Positions 15,838 to 24,920 of a stretch of DNA of 64,000 bases are shown in pieces (position 1 is the stretch's first letter; the number at the start of each line of letters is the position of its first letter). Below the pieces are notes generated by a model, which was not told where the DNA came from, searched no databases, and saw only the letters and a list, made by a program, of their open reading frames with translations. Made by a program: the position numbers and the translations under genes. The DNA is taken from positions 248,001 through 312,000 of the forward strand of contig NZ_JAGZMO010000003.1 in the NCBI RefSeq assembly GCF_018364065.1, given 5' to 3'. The DNA comes from Veillonella sp. (GTDB taxonomy: Bacteria > Bacillota > Negativicutes > Veillonellales > Veillonellaceae).

Positions 15838-16764
15838 ATGTTAATTGCAAGTGTAAGTGCCAACTCGGTAACATCGACAGTTGAGTCGCAGGTAGCTAAC
15901 GGAGCTTCCTATGTAGACAAATTTATTAATTTCGCCATTGAACATGGACCGGCTATTTTAATGGCCTTGATTATATTCTTTATCGGTACCTATATTGCCC
16001 GGTTCTTCCGTGACTTTTCCATTCGTGTTATGAACCGCGCCAGCTATGATCACACGGTTATATCCTTTGTGAGTCAGATCGTGTACTATGGCCTCATGGC
16101 GATAGTGCTCTTAACGGCGCTTAACTCTGCCGGATTCCCAACTACATCCTTATTGGCTGCCTTTGGTGCGTTAGGTTTGGCTATCGGCCTTTCCTTGCAG
16201 AGCAACCTGGCAAACTTTGCATCCGGTCTTTTGATTTTAATTTTCAAACCATTCCGTGCAGGGGATAATATTACTGTAGGTTCCGTGACCGGTATTGTAA
16301 AAAGCATCCATTTTATGAACACCATGATCGTAACGAAAGAGTTGCGCACTGTGTTTATTCCTAACTCCATGCTTACATCTCAGCAGGTTACGAACAGCAC
16401 ATACAATGATACTCGTATCGTACCGTTTGTATTCGACGTAGGTTATAACAATGACCATCATCAGGCCATTGCCGTGCTTCGTGAGATTTTCGAAAATGAC
16501 GAACGCGTAGTTAATCGTGAAACTGTTGAAATCGGGATTTCCGAATTCGGTGATAACTCTGTACGCATTGCGGCGTATCCAATTGTTCAAAACGGCGATT
16601 ACTTAGGCGTATTTTATGACACCATGTCTGCTGTAAAAGATAAATTTGACGAAAATAATATCGACATCCCTTACCCACAACGTGTGGTTCATGTGGAACA
16701 TATTCGCGGCGGTTTGGATGAAAGCAAGTCTCCGCTTGGCGATGTGAGTCAATATGTAAAATAA
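15838..16764 (+). CDS. MscS-family mechanosensitive channel
   Basis: 308 residues with a short N-terminus, two to three membrane segments and the pore-lining helix FGALGLAIGLSLQSNLANFASGLLIL (about 100-125). The beta domain follows (FKPFRAGDNITVGSVTGIVKSI, then FIPNSMLTSQQVTN) and a C-terminal alpha/beta domain. This is the MscS small-conductance layout; the protein opens under hypo-osmotic stress in the inner membrane. Start ATG follows AAGGAG. Confidence 0.93.
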   Translation: MLIASVSANSVTSTVESQVANGASYVDKFINFAIEHGPAILMALIIFFIGTYIARFFRDFSIRVMNRASYDHTVISFVSQIVYYGLMAIVLLTALNSAGFPTTSLLAAFGALGLAIGLSLQSNLANFASGLLILIFKPFRAGDNITVGSVTGIVKSIHFMNTMIVTKELRTVFIPNSMLTSQQVTNSTYNDTRIVPFVFDVGYNNDHHQAIAVLREIFENDERVVNRETVEIGISEFGDNSVRIAAYPIVQNGDYLGVFYDTMSAVKDKFDENNIDIPYPQRVVHVEHIRGGLDESKSPLGDVSQYVK

Positions 16765-16847
16765 GGGCTGCCAAGGGAGATTGCAAAAGTAGTTGCGTCT
16801 GTGATTGGAAACAGAGTTGAAAGTAAGCATGTATAAGAGGTGAGTTT

Positions 16848-17705
16848 GTGCGTTTGAATTGGAAGAGTCTTCGAGGGACTCTGTGCAGTGCCTTAGTGTT
16901 GGGCGGTATTTTGTTGACCGGCGTAAGCACACCGGTGTATGGGGCCGGGGAATTGAAGGTGCCCACGTACAGCGCGGAAGCGGCTGTCCTTATGGAAGCC
17001 GAAACGGGGCGGATTTTCGTGGCGCGCAATGAAGAAAAGCGCATGAATCCGGCCAGTACGACCAAGATGGTAACGCTGTTGACGGCGTTACAGGAACGAG
17101 GCACGCGATTAGACGAATTGGCTACAATTTCGCCATATGCCACATCCATGGAAGAATCCAATCTGGGTGTAAAACTGGGCGATCAGCTGCCGCTGCAGGC
17201 CGTGGCGGAAGGCATGATGGTGGCCAGCGGTAATGATGCGGCCGTTGTTGTGGCGGAAGCGGTGAGCGGCTCTGTATATCGTTTTTCGCTGGCTATGAAT
17301 GAAGTGGCGAAGCAGGCAGGGGCGACGAACAGTCATTTTTTAAATCCTCATGGATTGACACAGGCCGGCCACTACAGCACGGCGCTGGATTTGGCGCGCA
17401 TTGCCGCCTATGGCATGCGCATTCCTATGTTCCGCGACATGGTGGGCTATGATTATTATAAGGTAAATTACCAAAATCGGGCGCCTGTAACAGTGCGGAC
17501 GACGAACCATTTTGTCCGTAGCGGTTATCCCGGAGCTAACGGTCTTAAAACCGGTTACACTGAAGCGGCCGGCGACTGCCTCATTGCATCGGCAACGCGC
17601 AACGGTCATACGTTGATTGTGGTGCTCCTCAATGACGATGAACGCTGGACTGATGCACCGGCGTTGCTGGATTATGGATTTGCCTTGTTAGATACAGAAT
17701 CGTAA
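16848..17705 (+). CDS. D-alanyl-D-alanine carboxypeptidase (S11 family)
   Basis: 285 residues starting at GTG with GAGGTG upstream. A signal peptide with cleavage near VYG-AGE is followed by the three penicillin-binding motifs: STTK (about residue 70, in NPASTTKM), SGN (in MVASGNDAAVV) and KTG (in GLKTGYTEAAG). It trims the terminal D-alanine from cell-wall stem peptides. The protein ends soon after the KTG region, so it lacks the C-terminal PBP5 domain and amphipathic anchor of DacA/DacF and may be secreted or periplasmic rather than membrane-tethered. Confidence 0.92.
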   Translation: MRLNWKSLRGTLCSALVLGGILLTGVSTPVYGAGELKVPTYSAEAAVLMEAETGRIFVARNEEKRMNPASTTKMVTLLTALQERGTRLDELATISPYATSMEESNLGVKLGDQLPLQAVAEGMMVASGNDAAVVVAEAVSGSVYRFSLAMNEVAKQAGATNSHFLNPHGLTQAGHYSTALDLARIAAYGMRIPMFRDMVGYDYYKVNYQNRAPVTVRTTNHFVRSGYPGANGLKTGYTEAAGDCLIASATRNGHTLIVVLLNDDERWTDAPALLDYGFALLDTES

Positions 17706-17850
17706 TAGAATAATTGATGCAAATTAGCAATTTGTAGGGGCGGTTTCTGCTTATCGTTTTACGTTGTTAATTTGTGTTAGCAGTTAGTAAGTTTAAGTTA
17801 GTTTTGTGTTAGTAGTTTAGAGTATTAGTAATCAGAGAGTCAGGTACGGT

Positions 17851-18462
17851 ATGAAAAAAAGTCCGTTTTTTGCATTTTTACGGCGTTTGCGTTTTATTCG
17901 ACGCTGGGGATTGATGCGCAATGTGGAAGTGGAAAATAATCAGGAACACAGTCTTGATGTGGCGTTCATCGCTCATAATTTAGGGCTGTTGCATAATTTG
18001 AACGGCGGTAACGTAGATGTTAACCGCTTGGCTGTATTGGCCATGTATCACGATGTAAGTGAAATTTTCACCGGCGATATGCCGACCCCAATTAAATATT
18101 TTCATCCTACGCTGCGTCATTTATATGGCGAAGTGGAACAACTGGCTCAGAAGAAGTTACTGTACACCTTGCCTGAGTCTTTGCAAACGCATTACGAAGA
18201 TTTACTCTTAGGTAATATGAGTGATGAAGAAGCGAAGCTATTAAAAGCGGCCGATACAATGGCCGCTTTTATGAAGTGTGTACTGGAACGACAGGCCGGC
18301 AACGGTGAGTTTAATGAAGCCTATGAAAGTATATTAAAAAAACTCCACCGCTACGAGTTACGGGCGGTGGAGCAGTTCCTGGACTTATACATTGATTCCA
18401 TGGGACAGTCATTGGATGTATTAAATTATTCCTTGGAACATGAAAAAGGATCAACTTTTTAG
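17851..18462 (+). CDS. yfbR: YfbR-like HD-domain 5'-deoxynucleotidase
   Basis: 203 residues with the HD-domain metal ligands H (in QEHSLDVAFIAH), HD (in AMYHDVSEIFTGDMPTPIKY) and a later D (in AADTMAAFMKC). The EIFTGDMPTPIKY segment is the YfbR signature. The family hydrolyses deoxyribonucleoside 5'-monophosphates. The start region MKKSPFFAFLRRLRFIRRWGLM is basic, as in relatives. Transcribed alone; the 145 bases in front are T-rich low-complexity sequence containing TTAGTA repeats. Confidence 0.9.
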   Translation: MKKSPFFAFLRRLRFIRRWGLMRNVEVENNQEHSLDVAFIAHNLGLLHNLNGGNVDVNRLAVLAMYHDVSEIFTGDMPTPIKYFHPTLRHLYGEVEQLAQKKLLYTLPESLQTHYEDLLLGNMSDEEAKLLKAADTMAAFMKCVLERQAGNGEFNEAYESILKKLHRYELRAVEQFLDLYIDSMGQSLDVLNYSLEHEKGSTF

Positions 18463-18491
18463 TTCCGAATATAAGATGGGCTTAACGTGTT

Positions 18492-19430
18492 CTAAGGGTT
18501 TGAAGGGGTATCTGAGTGATTTGCCTCTTTATCTGCCCCTTGGTCTTTCATGCCCGCTTCGATGATTTGGCAATTTCGCCACAAGGTGGCTTTGCCGCGC
18601 CATGCAAATGCGCGATGACCGAAGGCTTCTTTGAATTGGCGATTGGTCATAGGTTCCAATACGGTCGGATCTATGCGTGGCTCAATACGCTGAAACTCCT
18701 TAATCGGCGTGAGCGGCACATTGCGGTTGTGAGGGCACACGTCTTGACAAATATCGCAGCCCCATACGAGAGGGGACTTTTGAATGATGGAAACTTCATC
18801 GTCCGGCAACGCCCCTTTTTTCTGGGTTAAATAGCTCTTACAGGTTTCGTAGCGAAACTCTTTGCCGCCCAAGGACTGGCCGGGGCAACTTTTAACGCAG
18901 CGGTTGCAACCCAGGCAGGTTCCTTCCATCGGGCTGTCTACAGGTAAATCAAGATTGGTCAGCAAGGTGCCGATATTCGTGTAGGAGCCCCAGGTCGGAT
19001 TGATGAGGGCACGATTTTTCCCGAACACACCTAGTCCTGCCAAGTAGGCCATGTAGCGATCGGCTAAAGGCGACGTGTCGCAGTGCACTTCGAACACCAC
19101 ACGGTTGTCTAAAGCCTGCAGTGATTCACCCAATCGCGTCAGATAGTCGCGCACCACCAGGTGGTAGTCGTTGGCCCAAGCATATTTGGGCAAGTTGGGG
19201 ATAACTAGTTTGGGCGGCACATAGTAAGGAAAGAGACAGACGATGGCGCTTTTGGCGTTGATGGCCGTGTTGCCTGTGAGCCGTTCTTCCAAGGTGCCGT
19301 TAATGAAGGGGCACGGGTTATCTGTATGTATAAAGTCTCGCGCCGATTCGGGCAAAGGCCATTGGGCAATGCCGAAGGCAGGGATATTTAGTTGTTCAGT
19401 TAATTTTTTGATATGGTTTCGAGTTATCAT
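18492..19430 (-). CDS. queG: Epoxyqueuosine reductase QueG
   Basis: 312 residues. Two ferredoxin-type [4Fe-4S] motifs are present, CLGCNRCVKSCP (about 167-178) and CDICQDVCP (about 221-229). The upstream DUF1730 part contains the DTSPLADRYMAYLAGLGVFGKN segment that includes the catalytic aspartate. QueG performs the last step of tRNA queuosine synthesis using cobalamin, which fits the CbiZ gene nearby in general terms. The protein is a little shorter than most QueG because the C-terminal HEAT-like extension is absent. Confidence 0.92.
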   Translation of the reverse strand: MITRNHIKKLTEQLNIPAFGIAQWPLPESARDFIHTDNPCPFINGTLEERLTGNTAINAKSAIVCLFPYYVPPKLVIPNLPKYAWANDYHLVVRDYLTRLGESLQALDNRVVFEVHCDTSPLADRYMAYLAGLGVFGKNRALINPTWGSYTNIGTLLTNLDLPVDSPMEGTCLGCNRCVKSCPGQSLGGKEFRYETCKSYLTQKKGALPDDEVSIIQKSPLVWGCDICQDVCPHNRNVPLTPIKEFQRIEPRIDPTVLEPMTNRQFKEAFGHRAFAWRGKATLWRNCQIIEAGMKDQGADKEANHSDTPSNP

Positions 19431-19682
19431 GATTTTTAGTATAATAAAGTGCTAAATAAATTAGTTGATAAGGATTAAACCGATTAGTTAATAAGGACTA
19501 AATAATTTAGTCGGCAATGTAATCAAGTATAGAAATGTTACAAGGGACGCCGCGCAATAAGTTGAACGGTGGCCATAGTAACAATATTATACAACATTTT
19601 AAGAATTTTCAGGATTCTCGGAACTTTTGGGATTACAGAGCTTTTAGAAGTGTAAGATTTCAGGTATAGAGGAGGACCGTAT

Positions 19683-20477
19683 ATGTTAATGTACCGACAG
19701 GTGTTGGAGCCGACCACGCTGGAAGAGGCGCAAGGGATGATGGCGAAGAATAAATGGGCCCCTTTGTTGGCCGGCGGTTGCTGGCTCGGTTTGGGTACCA
19801 GAAAATTCCCGGCCGTAATCGATTTATCTAAATTAGGACTCCGTTATATTCGGGAAGAAGCGGATGCATTTCATATTGGCGCCATGGCGACGCAGGGCGA
19901 TGTGGAGCAGTTCGCACCATTTCAAACATTCGGCAACGGCATTTTGCCTAAGGCTGTGCATACGATTTTAGGCGTTCAGTTCCGCAATATGGCAACCATT
20001 GGCGGTTCAGTAGCGGCACGGTTCGGCTTTTCCGATATTATTCCCACTTTATTGGCATTGGATGCGGAAGTGGAGTTATTCGGCAAAGGGCGCATGCCTT
20101 TGAGCGATTATTTAAACTATAGGGAAAAAGCGATTTTAGTGGAAGTCATTGTGCCTAAAAAAGAGCAGCCTGTGGCGGCGTTGGCGTTCAGAAAATCCGT
20201 ATCGGACTTCCCGTATTTGACCGGTGCGGTGAGCATTAATGAATCGGGTTGTCACATTTACATCGGCGGCCGTCCGTCCCGCGCCAAGGAAGCGGTGCAA
20301 GCGGGCCGTATGTTTACTGAAAAAGGCCTCGATGCACTTGAGGAGTGTGCAAATATGGCGGCTGAAGAATTGAAGTTCCAGACGAACTCTCACAGCTCCG
20401 CCGAGTATCGTCAGGCGATGACAAAGGTTATGGTAAAACGATTGTTACAGGAGGTATCCCGGTGGACGTGCAATTAA
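19683..20477 (+). CDS. Molybdenum hydroxylase FAD-binding subunit
   Basis: 264 residues of the FAD-binding medium subunit of the xanthine dehydrogenase family: PLLAGGCWLGLGTRK in the N-terminal FAD domain, GVQFRNMATIGGSVAARFGFSDIIPTLLALDA at about 97-128, and the CO-dehydrogenase flavoprotein C-terminal domain. It passes electrons from the 2Fe-2S subunit to NAD or another acceptor. Start ATG follows GGAGG. First gene of a cluster with the two other subunits; it overlaps the next gene by 16 bases. Confidence 0.9.
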   Translation: MLMYRQVLEPTTLEEAQGMMAKNKWAPLLAGGCWLGLGTRKFPAVIDLSKLGLRYIREEADAFHIGAMATQGDVEQFAPFQTFGNGILPKAVHTILGVQFRNMATIGGSVAARFGFSDIIPTLLALDAEVELFGKGRMPLSDYLNYREKAILVEVIVPKKEQPVAALAFRKSVSDFPYLTGAVSINESGCHIYIGGRPSRAKEAVQAGRMFTEKGLDALEECANMAAEELKFQTNSHSSAEYRQAMTKVMVKRLLQEVSRWTCN

Positions 20478-20929
20478 AAATAAATGGGAAAATGACGAAG
20501 CTCACCATCGAACCGGATGAGATGCTTCTTAAAACATTGCGCCGCGAAGGCTATTACAGTGTGCGTTGCGGCTGCGATACGATGAACTGCGGACTTTGTA
20601 CGGTGTGGCTTGACGGCGACACAATTTTGTCCTGCTCTTATCCTACATTCCGCGCCGTAGGTCATGAGATTACGACTTTGGAAGGGCTGGCTGATGAAGC
20701 GGCCGTTCTTGGCGATGCGCTCGCTTCGGAAGGGGCGGACCAGTGCGGTTACTGTACAACGGGCATGATGATGAGTGCCATGGCGGTGCGCCGCAAGTAT
20801 GAAAATCCTACAGATGATCAGATTCGCGACTTTTTAGTGGGCAACCTATGCCGTTGCACCGGTTACGAATCGCATTTACGAGGAATTAAAAAATACTTGG
20901 CTATCATGAAAGAAGAGGTGGCACCATGA
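20462..20929 (+). CDS. Molybdenum hydroxylase 2Fe-2S subunit
   Basis: 155 residues from GTG 20462, which has GGAGG upstream and overlaps the FAD subunit. The plant-type cluster ligands are in RCGCDTMNCGLCTVW (about 36-50), and the second cluster is in QCGYCTTGMMM (about 97-107) and NLCRCTGYE (about 129-137). It shuttles electrons between molybdopterin and FAD. Cys spacing in the first cluster has an extra CGC before the usual C-G-x-C, which is an unusual variant. Confidence 0.93.
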   Translation: MDVQLKINGKMTKLTIEPDEMLLKTLRREGYYSVRCGCDTMNCGLCTVWLDGDTILSCSYPTFRAVGHEITTLEGLADEAAVLGDALASEGADQCGYCTTGMMMSAMAVRRKYENPTDDQIRDFLVGNLCRCTGYESHLRGIKKYLAIMKEEVAP

Positions 20930-23217
20930 AGCATGTAGGCAAGTCGTATAAAAAGGTAGACGCGAAAACGATTTTGAGCGGCCGTGCGGCGTATACGGAG
21001 GACTTCGTGCCGTCTAATGCGCTGGTCATTAAGATTTTGCGCAGCCCTCATGCGATGGCGAAGATTGTAGACATTAACTATAGCGCGGCCTTGAAAATTC
21101 CGGGCGTGGAAGCAGTTTTCACCTATAAAGATGTGCCGCAGAATCGCTTTACATTGGCCGGGCAAACCTATCCGGAACCGTCCGCCTACGATTCGCTCAT
21201 TTTAGATCAAATCGTACGCTACGTAGGTGATGCGGTAGCCATCATCGTGGCTAAAGATGAACGCACAGCCATGCAGGCCCGCGACGTTATCAAGGTGCAA
21301 TACGAAGTGATGGAACCGGTGTTGGATATTCACACAGCCATTGACCATCCGACAGTAGTGCATCCGGAAGATAACTTAACCTATAACTTCCCCGTAGGAG
21401 GCGACCCAAAGCGCAATATTGCGTGTTCCTATAGCCGCGTGGTAGGAGATATTGAAGCGGAACTGAAGGCCTGTGACTATGTGGTGGAAGGTACGTACTT
21501 CGACCAGGCTACCATTCAGTCCGCCATGGAAACGTTCCGCACCTACTGCTACATTGATCAGTTCGACCGATTGGTTTGTACCAGCTCAACGCAGATTCCG
21601 TTCCATTTGCGCCGTCACTTGGCGCGCGCTTTGGACATTCCCGCTACGCGTATTCGCGTGATTAAACCGCGCATCGGTGGCGGTTTCGGGTCCAAGCAGA
21701 CTGCTTGTTCTGAAATGCTCTGTGCTTTTGTAACCTGGAAATTGAAAAAGCCCGCAGTCCTTATTTATACGCGTCATGAAGCGAATAACTGTTCTACGAG
21801 TCGTCATGCACGCGAGTGGAATATTCGCTTAGGCGCTACGAAGGACGGTATCATACAGGTGATCGACATGGTGGCATTGTCTGATGCGGGGGCTTACGGT
21901 ACGCATGCATTCACAACGTTTACGGCCGGTGAACACAAGTCGGTGCCTTTATACAATAAGGGCAAAGCGGTGCGCTATGCGTCCAACGTGGTGTACACGA
22001 ATCATATGGCCGGCGGTGCATTCCGCGGATATGGCGCAACGGAAGCGCTGTGGCCGTTGGAGTGTGCGGTGACGAAGCTCGCTAAGAAAATGGGCATGGA
22101 CGAAATTGAACTGCGCCTGAAAAACCTCATCAATGTGGGCGAAACGTCCTTGGTGTATGAACCGGGCGAAGTGCTCGAGTCAGGTCTTTTAAAGGAAGCC
22201 ATTGCAAAAGCGAAGAAGATGGCGCGCTGGGATGAACGTCCGCACAGCTGGCAAATTGATGAAACACATCGAGGCGGCTTAGGTGTGGCTTTGGCGTTCC
22301 AGGGGTCCGGCGTAGCGAAGTTTGACGTAGCTTCTGTTGAAATTAAGTTGCAGGATGACGGCAATTACACCTTATACACGGGCTCCACCGATATGGGCAC
22401 CGGTTCCAATACGATTCTTATGCAGATGGCCTGCGAAGTGCTGGGCTGTCCCTTATCGCACATGACCTGCTACGAAGCGGACACCGATGTAGTGCCGTTT
22501 GATCCGGGTTCCTATGCGTCCAGTACGACCTATGTAACCGGTACAGCCGCTAAAATGGCTGCGGAAGATTTGCGCAGCAAGATTGTGAAAACTTTTGCCA
22601 CCTACATGGAAGTGGCGGAGGATGCTATCGACTTTGACGGCGTAACGGCGCGCACTACTGACGGCTCCAACAAGCAGATGACTACGGCGGAATTAGCGCC
22701 GAAGTTAATCGTAAACTTGAACCATCAGCCGCAGCAGCTCATAGGCTTTGCCACTTGGGGCAGTCATACATCGCCGCCGCCATTCATGGTAGGCATTGCG
22801 GAAGTGTCCGTGGATATGGAAACAGGCCAGGTGGAACCGCTCGATTTCTACGGCGTAGTGGATTGCGGCACCATCGTGAACCCTACATTGGCGAAAGTGC
22901 AGGCGGAAGGTGGCATTGTACAGGGCCTCGGCATGGCGCTCTATGAAGAAATTCGCTACTCCGAAAACGGTCGTTTGGAAACGAACAATTTTATGACTTA
23001 TAAAATTCCGACACGTCAGGATACGGGCCGTATCCACGTGGATTTCGTGGAATCCCATGAACCGACAGGGGCTTTCGGCGTTAAATCCATCGGGGAAGTT
23101 GTTATCAACACATCGTGTCCGGCCGTGCAGGGGGCGATTTTGAACGCCTGTGAAGCGGACGTCAACACATTGCCGATGATTTCCGAAACAGTTTTCAAGG
23201 CGATGCAGAAGAAATAG
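20926..23217 (+). CDS. Molybdenum hydroxylase, molybdopterin-binding subunit
   Basis: 763 residues, the large subunit of the xanthine dehydrogenase family. Domain order is the a/b hammerhead (ILSGRAAYTEDF on), then molybdopterin domains with RIGGGFGSKQ (about 247-256), AGGAFRGYGATEALWPLE (about 364-381), STDMGTGSNTIL and GAFGVKSIGE near the end with the catalytic Glu. ATGA overlap with the previous gene. The accessory genes downstream (yqeC, mocA, yqeB) are those of selenium-dependent molybdenum hydroxylases, so a purine or related heterocycle hydroxylase with a labile selenium is likely. Substrate is not readable. Confidence 0.9.
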   Translation: MKHVGKSYKKVDAKTILSGRAAYTEDFVPSNALVIKILRSPHAMAKIVDINYSAALKIPGVEAVFTYKDVPQNRFTLAGQTYPEPSAYDSLILDQIVRYVGDAVAIIVAKDERTAMQARDVIKVQYEVMEPVLDIHTAIDHPTVVHPEDNLTYNFPVGGDPKRNIACSYSRVVGDIEAELKACDYVVEGTYFDQATIQSAMETFRTYCYIDQFDRLVCTSSTQIPFHLRRHLARALDIPATRIRVIKPRIGGGFGSKQTACSEMLCAFVTWKLKKPAVLIYTRHEANNCSTSRHAREWNIRLGATKDGIIQVIDMVALSDAGAYGTHAFTTFTAGEHKSVPLYNKGKAVRYASNVVYTNHMAGGAFRGYGATEALWPLECAVTKLAKKMGMDEIELRLKNLINVGETSLVYEPGEVLESGLLKEAIAKAKKMARWDERPHSWQIDETHRGGLGVALAFQGSGVAKFDVASVEIKLQDDGNYTLYTGSTDMGTGSNTILMQMACEVLGCPLSHMTCYEADTDVVPFDPGSYASSTTYVTGTAAKMAAEDLRSKIVKTFATYMEVAEDAIDFDGVTARTTDGSNKQMTTAELAPKLIVNLNHQPQQLIGFATWGSHTSPPPFMVGIAEVSVDMETGQVEPLDFYGVVDCGTIVNPTLAKVQAEGGIVQGLGMALYEEIRYSENGRLETNNFMTYKIPTRQDTGRIHVDFVESHEPTGAFGVKSIGEVVINTSCPAVQGAILNACEADVNTLPMISETVFKAMQKK

Positions 23218-23501
23218 GAAGAAGATTTCCTAAATAGTCTTACTGCTAATGCAAAAGAAATAAGCTGCAGTAGACATAGCATGTAAAAAAGTAGAATGCA
23301 AAAGAAATAGAATATAGAAAAAACAATAAGATTTTTGAATAAGGTGAATCAATGCATCGGGAGCAGCGCATGTTTGCACCTATGACTTAATTGAATTTAT
23401 TTTATGAAAAAAAGAAAAGGTATTTAATGTCTCCGTGGCGAAAGAGTATATGTATAGTGAGTATAGGGTGTAAAAGGCGTATACACAAAGGAGGCTATAC
23501 G

Positions 23502-24257
23502 ATGCAATCGAAACATTGGAGCAAATTAATCAGCCCCGGGATTACCGCCATTGTCGGTGCAGGTGGCAAGACGACGGTCCTATCGAAATTGGTAGAGTAC
23601 GGCGGTCTTGTAGGGATGCCTACCATGGTGACTACAACGACTAAATTATATGAGTCGCAGGTAGCCGCGTGGAATCCGTATTACGGGGATGATTTTAATG
23701 AAGCCGAAACAGCCTGTCAAAAGGCAATGCAGCGGGGGCGCTGCGCGTCGTGGTTCAGCGGTGTGGACGGAACTAAGGTAACAGCTCTTTCCTCGAAGGC
23801 AATTGATGAGATGCACATGGTCCATCCGGGCTGGCAAATTCTCGTGGAAGCTGACGGGGCGAAAGAAAAATGGCTGAAAGCACCGAAAGAAACGGAACCG
23901 GTAATTCCCGGCAAGACAACAACCACCATCGGTGTTGTCAATCTGCAGATGCTGGGCACTACGATGGATGATAAACACGTTCACAATTTGAGCGAAGTGG
24001 CGGCCATTATGGACCGTCCGGAAGGGGCGGTCGTTACGTCCACCATGCTAGCCAAGCTCGTGTTGCATCCGCAAGGATTATTTCAGTATAGTAAGGGACG
24101 CCGTATTTTGTTCTGTACCGGCTATGACACCGTACAGCATCGTATAATTGACGCCTTCTTAGACTCCCTGTCCCACAGCAACTTATCCATGGTTGTCTTG
24201 GCCGACGGGTACAAAGCCAGCTGTGAAATCGCTCGCGTGATTCAGTGGCAAAATTAA
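23502..24257 (+). CDS. yqeC: YqeC, selenium-dependent hydroxylase accessory protein
   Basis: 251 residues beginning with a P-loop-like GITAIVGAGGKTTVLSKL (about 12-29), then TTTTKLY and ILVEADGAKEKWLKAP (about 116-131), the hallmarks of the YqeC family. The start is the ATG behind AAAGGAGG; the frame is open upstream but through repeat-like noncoding sequence. YqeC accompanies yqeB in genomes with selenium-dependent molybdenum hydroxylases and is thought to act in cofactor maturation; its reaction is unknown. Confidence 0.88.
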   Translation: MQSKHWSKLISPGITAIVGAGGKTTVLSKLVEYGGLVGMPTMVTTTTKLYESQVAAWNPYYGDDFNEAETACQKAMQRGRCASWFSGVDGTKVTALSSKAIDEMHMVHPGWQILVEADGAKEKWLKAPKETEPVIPGKTTTTIGVVNLQMLGTTMDDKHVHNLSEVAAIMDRPEGAVVTSTMLAKLVLHPQGLFQYSKGRRILFCTGYDTVQHRIIDAFLDSLSHSNLSMVVLADGYKASCEIARVIQWQN

Positions 24258-24287
24258 TTATCTATGTGAAAACATAATATGTAACTG

Positions 24288-24920
24288 ATGATGAATAAAA
24301 TCCATGTAATTTTATTAGCTGCAGGTCTATCGTCGCGCATGGGACAGGTGAAACCGCTGTTGCCCTGGCGCGGCAAGACGTTGCTTGAAAATGCCTGCCG
24401 TGCTTACGGGCATGTGACGGGCCGAAAGTTAGTTGTTCTTAACAAAGCCGTAGAGGCGGCCGCTGATGTAGTGTCGCCCTATGGCTTTCAGAGTGTTATT
24501 AATGAGTATCCGGAACGAGGACAGAGTGAATCCCTGCGCTTGGGGCTGGCTGAATTAGACCGACTTGGCGCGAGCGGGGCTGTCCTGTGCGCCGTGGTGG
24601 ATCAGCCGCTCATTAATGACGAGATTGTACGTACTATATGTGATGCCTATGAGGCTAAGTCCGCCCAATCGGACTGTGCTTCAAAGCTGATTCTCTGCCC
24701 GCGCTACGGCCACAGTAAAGAGCGGGGGAATCCTGTTGTATTCGGACCGTACTGGCGGCCGTTGTTAGCCGAACTTACCGGCGATACGGGGGGACGTCAG
24801 ATTTTAAAGGGGCCCGGAGCACCTCATGTAGCGTATATTGATTTTGAAATGAATGCCGGCACAGATGTGGATACGCCGGATGAATATAAAGAGTTGTATA
24901 ATACGTGGGGGTACGAATGA
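24288..24920 (+). CDS. mocA: MocA-like molybdenum cofactor nucleotidyltransferase
   Basis: 210 residues of the NTP-transferase fold: VILLAAGLSSRMGQVKPLLPWRGKTLLE (about 6-33), the VVDQPLIND acidic segment (about 103-111) and RGNPVVFG near 145. These match MocA/MobA-like enzymes that attach CMP to molybdopterin for xanthine dehydrogenase-type enzymes. The start has no strong ribosome site and two adjacent ATG codons. It overlaps yqeB by four bases. Confidence 0.88.
   Translation: MMNKIHVILLAAGLSSRMGQVKPLLPWRGKTLLENACRAYGHVTGRKLVVLNKAVEAAADVVSPYGFQSVINEYPERGQSESLRLGLAELDRLGASGAVLCAVVDQPLINDEIVRTICDAYEAKSAQSDCASKLILCPRYGHSKERGNPVVFGPYWRPLLAELTGDTGGRQILKGPGAPHVAYIDFEMNAGTDVDTPDEYKELYNTWGYE

Noticed and set aside
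16511..17161. Long minus-strand frame opposite mscS and the carboxypeptidase
   Set aside because: It is antisense to two convincing genes, lacks a ribosome site and has no recognisable motif.
20926..23217. Selenocysteine in the molybdenum hydroxylase
   Set aside because: The frame has no internal TGA; selenium would be a labile cofactor ligand.
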